A DNA stretch of 64,000 nt, taken from NCBI GenBank assembly GCA_029339195.1, contig JAPTJF010000024.1:1-64000 (forward strand). The letters are read 5' to 3'. The notes beneath the pieces are model-generated. The model was given only the letters and a program-made list of their open reading frames with translations, was not told the DNA's origin and ran no database searches. Every line of letters starts with the position of its first letter. Within the stretch, counting starts at the first letter, position 1. Below are positions 11,296-21,643 of this stretch, piece after piece. The DNA comes from Micractinium sp. NFX-FRZ. Its lineage: Eukaryota; Chlorophyta; Trebouxiophyceae; Chlorellales; Chlorellaceae. The position numbers were made by a program, and so were the translations under genes.

Positions 11296-12524
11296 TATCT
11301 GCACCCAGGGCCCGTACGTAGGGCGGGCAGCTGGTCAGCCGTTGATCAAAGAGCACAAGTGTGCATGCCCCGGTATGGATGGGGGGTTCGCCAACAGCAA
11401 CCGGAGGTTCCGTTAACTAGTGCGGAGGCCGTATACGCACCAGGTGCCACGGGCGGCCAGCAGCCCTGCGTCACGGCTCCGGCAGGGTGTTTGAAGGGCT
11501 GAACCAGGCGGGCAAACGAGACCGCCGGCAAACGAGGGCAAGGAGACCTCACCAGCTGACGTGGCATGGGATGATGTTCACGCTGAATTCACAATGAAAC
11601 CTACTTTGAGTGGTCATGCATGTGGTCTTTTATGCAATTTCAAGCGCGCGACGCCCCTGTGTTGGCTTAAAACTGGCCTTCCCATCGGCCTGGACCCAAG
11701 CAATGGGGTCCTAGCGAGAGCGCTGCATGCGTGTCTGTACCGCCCGCGCCGCTGCTGCAGACAGCCTGGAAGGCATGCGGCAGGCTTCTGGAAGGCATGC
11801 GGCGCAGGTACCAGGCACAACTGACCTGCTTTGTTAAGCACTACTTTGTTAGCAGCTGCATGCCTGCAGCTCATGTGGCAGAGAGGGAGGGGCACCTGCG
11901 CTGAAGGGTGTCGGTTCACCCTGCCAGGCTGGCGCCCCAACTAGGGTTTAACATGTGAGCATGTTTACTAGGAGCATCAACGTAGCCACGACTCCTGGAA
12001 CGGCAAGCACTGCTCTGCTTTCCTACGGCGGACATTGGACTGGGCTCGCCTTCACCCAGGCCTGCCCTCACGTGGCCATTCCGTGTGGGGCACACGGACG
12101 CAATGCTGGCGGGGCCGCCCCGGCGCCGGCGCCGCAGGCGGCGCTGCCCTGCCACCGCATCTCAATTGCTGCACTGATGGGCTGGATTGCTGCCCCGCTC
12201 TCTCTCACCGTGAACCTCCCGCTTTCGCCAGCACCCCAGCCTCTGCGTCGCCACCTCTTCTGTTACATCCGCCCGCAGGACAGCACAACGGCACAGGTGC
12301 GCAGGGGATGGCTGTGCTCGCAGGCAGGCCCCACAAGCGCTGCGTGCCCGGCAGTGCCGGGCCAGCAGTTGCCTGCACGCAGCACAGTCAGAGCCGCTCG
12401 GCAGCGTGCCAGGCCTCTGGCAACAAGACTATGGGTGGGAGCAGGGGCCTCCAACAGGCCTCTTGTGGGCAGCGTTCCAGTGGGGTGGGAGGGCAAGAAG
12501 GGCCCGTTGCAGCTGCAGAGGCCC
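11296..12524. other. Region between paralog C and NPL4
   Basis: No supported gene. The right end is the NPL4 3' UTR up to the minus-strand TGTAA at 12267-12263. The left end should hold the promoter and perhaps a first exon of paralog C. Confidence 0.4.
12263..12267 (-). terminator. NPL4 polyadenylation signal TGTAA
   Basis: TTACA on the plus strand, TGTAA in the NPL4 sense, about 260 bases after the NPL4 stop. Confidence 0.55.
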
Positions 12525-15500
12525 TCACAGGCCCGCCATGGAATCAATGATGATCTGGAAGCCCTCGGGCACGGGCGACTTGTCCCGCACCGCGTCCACA
12601 AGCACGCCGATCTGCATAAGAGGAGGAGGGGGAGAGGGAGCGGGTGAGGGGGCGAGCGGAAGATGCGAGAAGGTGGCAGCGGAGGAGGTGTGCAGGGGCG
12701 TGGTACAAGTCGGCGTCGGGCTGATGGCCACGTGCTCGCCAGGCGCAGCGGGCGCAGCGCAGCAGGGGCATGAAAGGTGTAGCATGAGAGGCGCAGCATA
12801 TGCGTGTGTCCGCCCAGCCAACCGTCGCCCAGCTGCCCCCACCCTGCCCAGCCCTTCCCTGCCATGCCCAGCCATTTCGCCTCGCTACCCGCCCTACCCT
12901 TCACTGCTTCCCCTGCCCCAACTCTACATAAGAAGCCCACCCCTGGCTCATCAAACATGGTGCCGCCGCGCCGGCTGCAACAGCATGTGGCCCCTCCCTA
13001 CGGCACTGCCCTGACCCCACCTCAACTCTGGCTCCCTCCCTGCCCCATCCCGCTCATGCATGCATCTACGGGATGCTAGCGCGCATCTACGGGATGCACA
13101 CATCATGACACGACCGGTTGGTCAGGCCCACCTCTGGCTCGTCAAAGTTGGGCTGCCGCGCCAGGTAGAGGAGGAGGTGGAAGTCGGAGAGGCGGGCCCA
13201 GTAGTGGGCGGAGCGGCGCGACTGCAGATGCGCCTTGAGCTCAGCGGTGCCTGCGGGGGCAGGCGGGGGGGAGGGAGGCAGGCCCCGAGGGTTAAAGGAA
13301 GGCAGGAAGGCAGGGTGCGCCTTGAGCACAAAGGCATCTGCAAGGCACAGCGGGCAGGGGCAGAGGGCAGGGGCAGAGGGCAGGGGTGAGGCGGTGAGGC
13401 GACGGGCAGGCAGGCAGGCAGGAGCCGGCGTGTGAGCCACAGCAGCAGTGGTTGTCCAGCAGGCGCACCCACCCCCGAGAAGCTTCAAACCTGCGGAGGC
13501 CCGAAGCATAAGCCACACCGACACAATGCCCCTGCAGCAGCAGCCGGTTCTCCACCGCACACGTGTTCCCCAGCGGGCCTCCCACCCACCCCAAAGCATG
13601 GACAAACTAAGGAAACCCACCCTGCGGCAGCAGCCGGTTCTCCACCGCAAACTTGTTCTCCAGCGGCCCCTCGTGGTCCTTCACCGCCACGGGCACCAGG
13701 AAGTAGTCGTTGTCCGCCTCCCCCTCGTCCTTGCCCGCTATGATGACGGGCGTCTCGTCCTTGGGCTCCTGCGCATGGGGCGGCAGGGGCCAGGTGGGAT
13801 GAGGTCACAAAGGGCAGCAAGAAGGGCCATCACTGTCCGCCTGATCCGATTCTGTGCCCGCTATGATGACGGGCGTCGCGTGGTTGGGCTGCTGCGCGTG
13901 GGGGGCAGGGGCCAGGTGGTTTGGGGTTAAGGCCAGGGCAGGGCAGCGCTGACAGCCCGGGGAGCGGGCGGGGGGGGCAGAGTCTTGTGCTGCCAGACCC
14001 CGTGCAGGTGCACCACCCTGCCCCGGGGGCTTGGGAGCTTTGCGGTCGGGACGTGGGCACCTGCGCTTCCCGCCACCGCCCCTACATCACCCATCATAGC
14101 TCCCCATGCATTGCACCCATTACCCCACCCACCTTTGGGTTGCGCAGCGTCAGCTTGCCGCTGGGCTCGCCCCCCTGCTCCTGCTGCTGGAACCAGCCCT
14201 CCTTCCACAGCCGCACACACTGCTCTGACACCTGGAACACCTGCAGGCAGGGCATTTGCCCAGGGGCGGGCAGAACAAAGCAAGAGGCATTAAGTGGTGA
14301 GTGACCCGCTGCTTCGAGAGCGGCATGCAGCGCTCAGGCGCTTGGCACACCGGGAGGGGTCGGGAAATCAGCAAGCAAGCGAGGGAGGCGGGTAGGAGCG
14401 CGCCTGGGGCGCCTGGAGCGGCGAGCGGTGCAGGAGTGCAGCAGCAGCAGTGCTGCAGCCGGTGCCGATTCAGGCTGCCAGCTCAGGCAGTGCAGGTGCC
14501 AGCACGTGCTTGCTGGTCCCAGCCTGCTGCCCAACAGTGATGGCTGCCGCCAGCCAACTGTCGCACTCGACGCCTCCCCGCGTGCCGCCTCACCTCAAAG
14601 TGCACTTCCGGCGTGCCGTCCTCTCCCGGCCAGGTCGCTACCACCGCCGTGACTGCATGCTCCCCCATCTCATCCTGTCGTGTGCGTGTGCGCAAGTGAG
14701 AGTAGGGAGAGTCGAGGCATTCAAGGCGGTCAGCAAGGGACGTTCCGCTCAACGTCAGCACTTGCCAAGGATTATCCCACCCACCCCGCCTGCACTGCCG
14801 CCACCTGGCGGACCTCCCTCCGTTGGCTCATGCCGAGGCCTTTCCTTCTGCCCTGCCCCATGCACTGCTCTTGCGACTCACCACGCGACACACCCACCTG
14901 CACCACTGCCATCCGTCACACCCATGCCCCACCTTCACTTGCCCTCCACACACACCATGTGGAAAGAAAGCATGAGCCACCCACCCCACCTGCACCGCCG
15001 CCATCTGGCACACCTCCTCCCCGCTCATGATGAAGTCCCGCTCCTTGGTGGACTGGGCAAAGATCCAGCCCACCTTGCGCCACCTGGGCAGTGGGGGGAC
15101 AAGGGCGCAGAGCAGGGGGCATGCGGGTGAGGGCGGGCGGGCAGAGAGGCCAGCCAGACGGGGCGTGTGAGCGGCCCCTCAGTAAGCTGAGCAAAGGTCC
15201 AGGCAACCTTGCGCCTCTGAAGGGAGAAAGGCAGGTGTGGGAGCTGAGGCTGGGAGCCGGCAGCTAGGGGAGTGGTGGAGGGAGGGCGCCCCACCCCTCT
15301 GCCTGCCACTGCAGCCACACAGCAGAACAATGGCATGGCAGCGGCCCCAGCCCCACCAGCTCCACTCATCAAACAATACATACAAAGCATGTACAAACAG
15401 GGAAAGAAACTCTCCTCACCCCAGGCGTTGCGCGATGAAGTCCGCCTCCCGCTCCTCCTCCGTCCCCCGCTCCAGCTGCAGGCTGTCTGGGCTGCCCTGC

Positions 15501-17081
15501 TGCGGCGGCTCGTAAATGGCGTTCACAAACACAGCGCCCTCCTCGTCCACTGCAGGGGGGCCAGGGCGGGGAAGGCATGGGGCAGGGTGGAAAAGGAGGA
15601 GAGTGGGGCTGGGGTCGACATGGGTCTGCCCTGTGTCAAACACCCTCACCCTCTGCGTGCCCCCACACAACCCACTGTTACCCACATCCCGCGCCCTCGC
15701 CCCGCCACCTGCCGCACATGCCCATCTCTTGCCCGACCTTCAGGATCTGCCCCTGCTTCCGAACGAACAACACCTGCGCTGCTGTGCCCTCTACAGTCGC
15801 CCCCCATGCCGCCCCCACGCACGCTCTGCCAGCACCCACCTGTGCCATACATGATGCCGCCCCGCTTGATCGAAAATGCGATTGCCGAGGCCACATAGGA
15901 TTGGAACGCATTGGCTGCTGCAAAGTCAAACGACGCCGAGGCGGCCTTGGGCGCGTCCTGCCGCTCGATGCGCGTCTGAGCTGCCACCATGGCTGCCACG
16001 TCCATGTGGGCGCCAAAGGGGCGCTTCTCCCAGTCGGCGCGCTTGACAGCTGGCGGCACCTCACGCTCAAAGTGGTAGAGCAGGAAGACCTGCGGTAGGA
16101 ACAGGGGCGGCGGATTTGCGTCGTCCATGTAGGCACCAAAGGGCCGATAATGTTGAGGTCCAACGGCACCTACCATTAGCACCCAACCGCTCCCCCAAGC
16201 CGCTCAGCATGCTTGCGACCCGTGGCAGCACACATGAGCGCCCCCCCCATAGCGCCGACAGCGCAGCACCCAGTGACGCTCTGCTGCCTTTGGGGCCATG
16301 CTGACCCGCAGCAACCACCCGCCATGCACATTGCCTAGATGGGTCGCCCTCAAACGCGCCCACGGCCCCAGCGGCAGCAGCAGCAGCAGCCCTCACCATG
16401 TCCCCGTGCGCCACCCCCAGCTGTGCCAGGCTGGCGCCATCGTTCAGCATGTCTGTGAACCCTGGCAGCGCCTCGTCCTTAGCGGTCAGCTGCATTAAAG
16501 CAACCAGGGCAGAGGGCGGTTGTAGGTTAGGTGATGCGGCATGGGCGAGATAGCAGGAGCGGGTTCATGAACTCAGGCAACGCCTTGCTCTTGGTTATCC
16601 CGGCAGGGCAGCAGCAGGGGAGCAGTGTGCACGCTCGCTGGCGGGATGGTGCAGGAAGGGACTCGGCTATCGCAGCGGCGGCTGTCTGCCGGTGGGGGCC
16701 CAATGGCCAGTGCGAGCCACGCATCACAGCCTTCGGCATACTGCATGCCCACACCATCCACTGCAGGGCATCGCACTGCCCTGGACGAGGGCCCGCACCC
16801 CACCACCCCAGCAAGCGCACCAGTGCGGGGTTCTTGGACAGCAGCATGTCCTCCAGTGGCACCCCCAGCTTGGCCTGGATCGCCTGCTTCAGCCCCGCCA
16901 GTGTGGCGCCATTGTCCACTTCGATGCGCTCCAGGCCATCCCTGCGAATTGGGCCAGACAGAAGCAGCATGGCGGTGGGCGGCGGTGGCGGCAGCGGACG
17001 GGCGGGCTGGCGGGACAGTGGCGGCAGGTCAGCAGTCGTCCCAGTCGGCGCCGCGCACCTGGACCTCAACCGGATAATCAT
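12525..17081 (-). CDS. NPL4: NPL4, CDC48/p97 ubiquitin cofactor
   Basis: With UFD1, NPL4 recruits the AAA-ATPase CDC48 to polyubiquitinated substrates for ER-associated and ribosome-associated degradation. Minus-strand exons: 17081-17059, 16941-16821, 16489-16397, 16089-15840, 15549-15420, 15083-14990, 14674-14594, 14240-14133, 13768-13621, 13250-13132, 12611-12525. All phases agree: 417 residues, the length of the plant protein. The N-terminus MIIRLRSRDGLERIEVDN is the ubiquitin-like domain. The central NPL4 domain has SIKRGGIMYGTVDEEG and IYEPPQQGS. The C-terminus has LSDFHLLLYLARQ and SPVPEGFQIIIDSMAGL. As in plants, no C-terminal NZF zinc finger is present. The first exon encodes only 7 codons and 2 bases. 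The gene is divergent from CKS1. Confidence 0.95.
12940..16605 (-). repeat. Exon-edge copies inside NPL4 introns
   Basis: Decayed direct copies of adjoining exon edges occur at 16553-16605 (start of the exon at 16489; reads ITKSKALPEFMN against LTAKDEALPGFTDM), 16108-16150 (inside the exon at 16089), 15178-15222 (start of 15083), 14893-14930 and 14783-14835 (end of the exon at 14990, two copies at about 100-base steps), 13834-13925 (start of 13768 plus flanking intron), 13527-13585 (end of that exon), 13310-13345 (start of 13250) and 12940-12985 (end of 13132). Confidence 0.8.
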
Positions 17082-17614
17082 CTGCCCCTCGCTGGGCCCG
17101 GCCAGCCCGCCCTCGGCTCCCCGCTGACGCTGCGCTCTGAGCGCCGATCGTGTGGCAGCGTGGCTGGACTTCTGTGGCTTCCCGGGTTCTGATGCACTCG
17201 GTGTGATGCTTGGATCGATGCACATAGCCTCGATCATCCGTCTCGCGCGCGCATGAGGAGCTGCTGGGCATGCTGAGAAGGGCTGAGCGCCCTCTCAAAG
17301 AGGCAATCGAACAGTGACCACTGCCATTCCGACATTCGCCACGCTTCTGGGGTTCAACAGCAAGCTCGCCACCCGCCAACTGACCGCGGCTGTCGCTGCC
17401 CTGCGCCCGGTCTCGTTCTTAGCCCGGCCACCCCAGGTGGGGCACTGCCGGGCTCAGGGCCGCTCTCTGGTCTGCTAGAGGGCCAGCGTCACGGCGCTGA
17501 GCATGTGGAGTGGCCGCTACTGCAGAACGCCTGGTGACCGCCAAGTGCTGACCGACCCGCCCTGCGCCCTGCGCCGCCCCACTGCAGCCCCTGCAACCAC
17601 CAGCACCCACAACC
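17082..17614. promoter_or_regulatory. Divergent promoter region, NPL4 / CKS1
   Basis: 532 bases separate the two start codons, which face away from each other. Both promoters and leaders must lie here. I see no convincing TATA box. Confidence 0.5.
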
Positions 17615-18833
17615 ATGGGCGCCGCCGGCATTTCGTACTCTGAGAGGTACCAAGATGACGTGGTGAGCTGAACGCGGCAGGGGGTCTGACAGCGGCCGTT
17701 GTTGGGAGGCAGCGATCCCACCGGCAGAGGGCCAGCACCCACACTGACCTGGCGGGACCGCCTCTCTGCGACATGCCGCTGTAGCGCCCGGCACCCACCC
17801 AGCACCCACCCAGCACCCACTTTCCTTGCAAGGCTGGTGACGCAATGCCAGTGTTGCAATGCTGCGCTCTGCCTGCCGCCCTGCCTCCACAATTCTCACC
17901 CAGCACCTCCCTCACCACCCCTCATGCTTCTGCAGCACGAGTACCGCCACGTCATCCTGCCCCAGGTGTGCGAGTCGCGCGTGCACGCACCGACCTGGCC
18001 ACCAGCGCACTTCCACCACCGGCAGCACTGCGGCTAGCTGGGCGGTGCAGCGTCACCGCCGGTCAGCCACCCCCCACCCTTCAGTCCCACCATTGGTCTA
18101 AGCCAGAAATGCCCCGCATCCTCCTCTCCTCTCCCACTTGCAGGACATCGCAGCCATGCTGCCCAAGAACCGCCTGCTGTCCGAGGTGGGTGCTGGGTGG
18201 GGCTCTGCTGTGGTGCTGCATTGCGCATCAGGGCATGTGGCGACAGCACATGCACCCGCCTGCTGCACACGGCACTGCCGACTGTCGCCAGCACCCACAC
18301 CGGCTTTGACTCCTGAGCTCCCCTGCCCTTCCTGCAGCCGGAGTGGCGCGCACTGGGCGTGCAGCAGTCCCGCGGCTGGGGTGAGTTGGGGCTCAGTAGG
18401 TATGGTGGGTGATGCTGCTTGCTGGACCGCCAGGCACGCCCGCTGCAGCCACGCCTGTTGCTGCGCAGCATCTCCTGCTGACCCTCCTGCCCCCTTCCCC
18501 TTGTCTTTGCAGTGCATTACGCGTGCCACAGGTACCGACCGGCTGTGCCAAGTGGCAATGGGTGGGATGGAGTGTCGTGAGTTATGCCCCTGGCGCGGTG
18601 ATTGCAAGTGTCAAGCTACTAGTTGCTCCGCAAGGGGAAGAGGGTTCCCAGTGTGCCTGCCTCTCTGCTGGCACCATCTGTGCTGGTCCCTCACCCCCAC
18701 CTGCCGCCCCTTCCCTTGTTCACAAATGTGCAGGCCCGAGCCCCACATCATGCTCTTCAAGCGGCCAAAGAACTACGACCACGCCGCCATGCAGCAGCGC
18801 ATGAACAATTACCAAGCGGTGGGCGGGCGCTGA
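17615..18833 (+). CDS. CKS1: CKS1, cyclin-dependent kinase regulatory subunit
   Basis: Small docking subunit that binds CDK and phosphorylated substrates and promotes multisite phosphorylation in the cell cycle. Exons: 17615-17662, 17936-17965, 18144-18185, 18338-18380, 18513-18531, 18734-18833. Phases agree; 93 residues, the family size. Family motifs in order: ISYSERYQDD, EYRHVILPQ, LPKNRLLSE, WRALGVQQSRGWVHYA, and RPEPHIMLFKRP. The beta-hinge motif HIMLFKRP and the phosphate-binding residues of the family are intact. Two exons are very short (30 and 19 bases). The Kozak-like ACCATGG fits the chosen start. The gene is convergent with COX16. Confidence 0.96.
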
Positions 18834-19017
18834 GGTGTGGGCGCAGCAAGCGGAGGAGGAGGAGGGGCAGTGGCCATTCAGCCGTTGCGAGCAGCAGCAG
18901 CACCGCAGCCCGTCCCACTCACAGCACTGCGAGTAGTGTGCTATTTATTCCTTTGATTGCTACATTTATTTTGCTACTCATCTTTTGATTCATTATGAGA
19001 CCCATGTGTGCTGAGCA

Positions 19018-19022
19018 TGTAA
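19018..19022 (+). terminator. CKS1 polyadenylation signal TGTAA
   Basis: TGTAA about 185 bases after the CKS1 stop codon. The COX16 signal on the other strand is at 19330-19326, so the two 3' UTRs meet but need not overlap. Confidence 0.65.
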
Positions 19023-19325
19023 GCTTGGGCCTGGCACTGTACAGAGCAGGCGGAGGCCCTGGCCTCACGTGCTGCTCAAATCACAAAGAACCAGATTCAT
19101 AAGCTGCAATACTTGGTGGTGCCCCAGCAGCTCTGCCGCTCACAGCGCATGCGCTGCCCAGCCTGCGGCCGTGCTGCAGCTGGTTCTCACGCTTCATGCA
19201 CCCACCGGATGGCCACTGCCCCGACCACCCGTGTTGCTAGGGAGCAGCGCAGGCTGTTCATCCCTTTCGAATCGGCGGGGAGGTCTGTGCACCTGGCGGC
19301 CAGCAAAACCAACATCGGGCATGGC

Positions 19326-19330
19326 TTACA
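19326..19330 (-). terminator. COX16 polyadenylation signal TGTAA
   Basis: TTACA on the plus strand, TGTAA in the COX16 sense, about 350 bases beyond its stop. Confidence 0.5.
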
Positions 19331-19680
19331 CTTGATCATACAAGGGTGCGTGCTGCTGGGGGTGGGTGCGCTGGCATGTTTGTGCAGGAGGCAGAAGCGA
19401 GGCGGCACATGTCGTGGCAGCGAGCTGGGTTTAGCAAGGGTACAGGGCAGTTCATTGGACAGGCAAGGTCGTAGCAAGATGGGTTGAGCAGGATGGGCAC
19501 AGCAAACCAACAAATGGGGAGGAGGAGAAGGCTGGGAGGGCAGAGGTATAAGGGGGCACATACCGGCCGCGCACCTCGCGGTGGCATTCAACTGGCAGAT
19601 GTAGCTTTGGGTGCAACACGGGGCACCACAGCAACCTAAGAGTTGAGAAGCAGCAAGGTCTGCATGCGTGTCCCAGCATG

Positions 19681-20527
19681 TCAGTCCTCGTCTACGGGCA
19701 GCTCCTTGGGGCGTGGCACTGGCACGTTCTCATAATGCTCCAAATCCACTTCGCCTTTGAGCCGCTGCATAATCAGAGCAAGCAGCAGAAGCAACAGCAG
19801 TGGGCTTCACCATGTAGCAGTCAATGCAGGCCCACATCGCCCGTCAGACGCTGCAGGCGCACCAGAGTGGACACGTCTGCAAGATCACGTTGCGCCAGCT
19901 CAGCTTAATCTATCCCCTGCCCACCTGTGCGCCAGCATACCCTTTCTCTGCCAGCTCCTCCTTCAATCAACACATTTGGCTTAGCCCGCTGCCAACTCAG
20001 CCAAAATGAAACGCCAGCTCAGCAGCCCCCTGCCAGCTCACCGCCAGCTCCTCCTCCAGGTTGAACTTCTTGGCCCGCTGCTTGGTCACAGGGGCGCGCA
20101 GGTCCAGCTCCTTGCGCTGCGCATCCTGCAAAAGGAGGAGAAGATGAGAGAACGAGAGACGTAGGGCGGCGCTGAACGCATCCATCTTGCACAGCAGGCG
20201 AGGCACGGTCACAGGGCAGCGGGAAACAGGTGCTGCAGCAGGAGCTCACATCAGGCAGGCACGGCAGCAAAGCAGAATCTTGTGATCCTCGTCAGCGGTG
20301 GGCAGCGCCCTAAAATGGCGACAGCAGCAAGGCTGCATGCAGGGCAGCTGCGTGTCCGCCATGGGCAGTGCTGGCAAGCCCACCCTCGGGCCGGCCCCCT
20401 CACCCAGCCCCACCTGCACATCCAGGCGCCCCTGCAGGAAGAACTGCAGCCCCATGAAGCCTCCTATTGTCAGCCCCAACAGCGGCACGCCCGCCCGCAA
20501 GAAGGGGTGGGCCTGCCGCGGCGCCAT
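19681..20527 (-). CDS. COX16: COX16, cytochrome c oxidase assembly protein
   Basis: Single-span inner mitochondrial membrane protein needed for cytochrome c oxidase assembly (copper delivery to COX2). Minus-strand exons 20527-20414, 20125-20042 and 19764-19681 join in phase 0 at both junctions: 93 residues. The N-terminal exon has HPFLRAGVPLLGLTIGG, the family signature before its transmembrane helix, then FFLQGRLDVQ. The middle exon is the charged stretch KQRAKKFNLEEELA. The last ends EHYENVPVPRPKELP, matching the N-I-R-G-P-R-P-W-like tail of the family. The start has a good context (GCCGCCATGG). A (CGG)n run lies about 40 bases upstream in the leader. Confidence 0.88.
19945..20000 (-). repeat. 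Exon-edge copy in a COX16 intron
   Basis: This stretch repeats, with changes, the end of the COX16 middle exon (20043-20085). The two share CCAGCTCCTCCT..., TTGGC.TAGCCCGCTGC-like sequence at about a 95-base offset, in direct orientation. Confidence 0.6.
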
Positions 20528-20563
20528 GGCGGCGGTGGGCGAGGCGGCACGCGCCGGCTGGCA

Positions 20564-20600
<37 letters not shown>

Positions 20601-21643
20601 GCGGGGGAGTGCTGCTTGGCTGTACACCTTCGCTCGCCCCGCCTGCTGCTGTGGCACGAACGTAGTCCCAACGAGCTGCTGATGCTGCAGCTATCGCTCA
20701 GGGTTGGTAGAGGGCGCCAAGGCCGAAGCTCGCAGCGTCGAACCACCGCCGCGCTGCCTTGTATGGTGTTAATTTGATCAGACTATTGAGAGATTGCGGA
20801 TTGGGGATCCATGAGCTACGTTCGCCTGCTGCGCAAGTTCGCCTGCGTGTCGGCGGCCCTGTCGGCGGCGCCCCACTTCTGTGAATACCAAGGGATCTGG
20901 TCGCTGTGGTCATTCTGCGCCCTATCCATTCAATCACAAAAGCTCACGAGTCTTATACCGCCTGCTCGATAGCAGCTTGAGTAATAGAGGCGACTGCCCT
21001 CTCTAACCACTGGCCTGCAGCGCGGCACTGACACCACGAAAGCACCACGACAGCAGCCTAGGGTAAGCGAGGGTGATCGCGGCCGCCTTCGAAAGGGGTC
21101 TGTTGCCGCGGCCTGCCTCGAGCCGCGCCTCCGCTTCCCTGCGCTGCGAAGTGCCTGGTGTCCGTTGCATTGCGACCAGGGGTGCACCTAGCCTTTCGCG
21201 GCACGCCCTGCCCAGCCCCCGCAAGTATGGCTGCCCGCCCGTTGTCCCGTCGATAGGCTTCAGCCTGGCCCCACGCCCGCAGGGATGACTACGCTAGGCG
21301 CGGTAGGGTGCGCTGGCCCGGGCGCCGCCGCGGTGCTGCGGCAGCAGCCTGGGTGCAGCAGTAGCGGGCGGGCGGCTGTCCCGACGGAGCGGCGACTGGT
21401 GAGCAGCGCACTGTGCCTGCCCTGCTCTGCCATGCATAAGGATGTGCCATGCTTAAGAAGGTTGCTTCCTGCCGTGGCGTGCCGCCGCAGGCCCCTGATA
21501 CCACTCCCTGTGCCCTCCCTGTGCCCCGGCAGGTCCGCCCGTGTGCTGCACGCATCGCTGCACCCCTCCCTCCCTCGCAGCAGCAGCGCCAGCAGCAGTG
21601 GCAGCAGCGGCTGCGCCCGCCCGCGGCGTCGGGGCGGCCCGCC
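20528..21643. promoter_or_regulatory. Divergent promoter region COX16 / kinase, with (CGG)n
   Basis: Head-to-head interval. A pure CGG/GGC trinucleotide run occupies about 20566-20601. On the right, 21285-21398 is an open frame ending in a good donor, joinable in frame to an acceptor at 21533. It may be an upstream coding exon or the 5' leader of the kinase. Confidence 0.45.

Noticed and set aside
20566..20601. (CGG)n run as part of a coding exon of COX16
   Set aside because: It lies upstream of the ATG with the better context, and the encoded poly-Arg/Pro stretch is absent from COX16 proteins.
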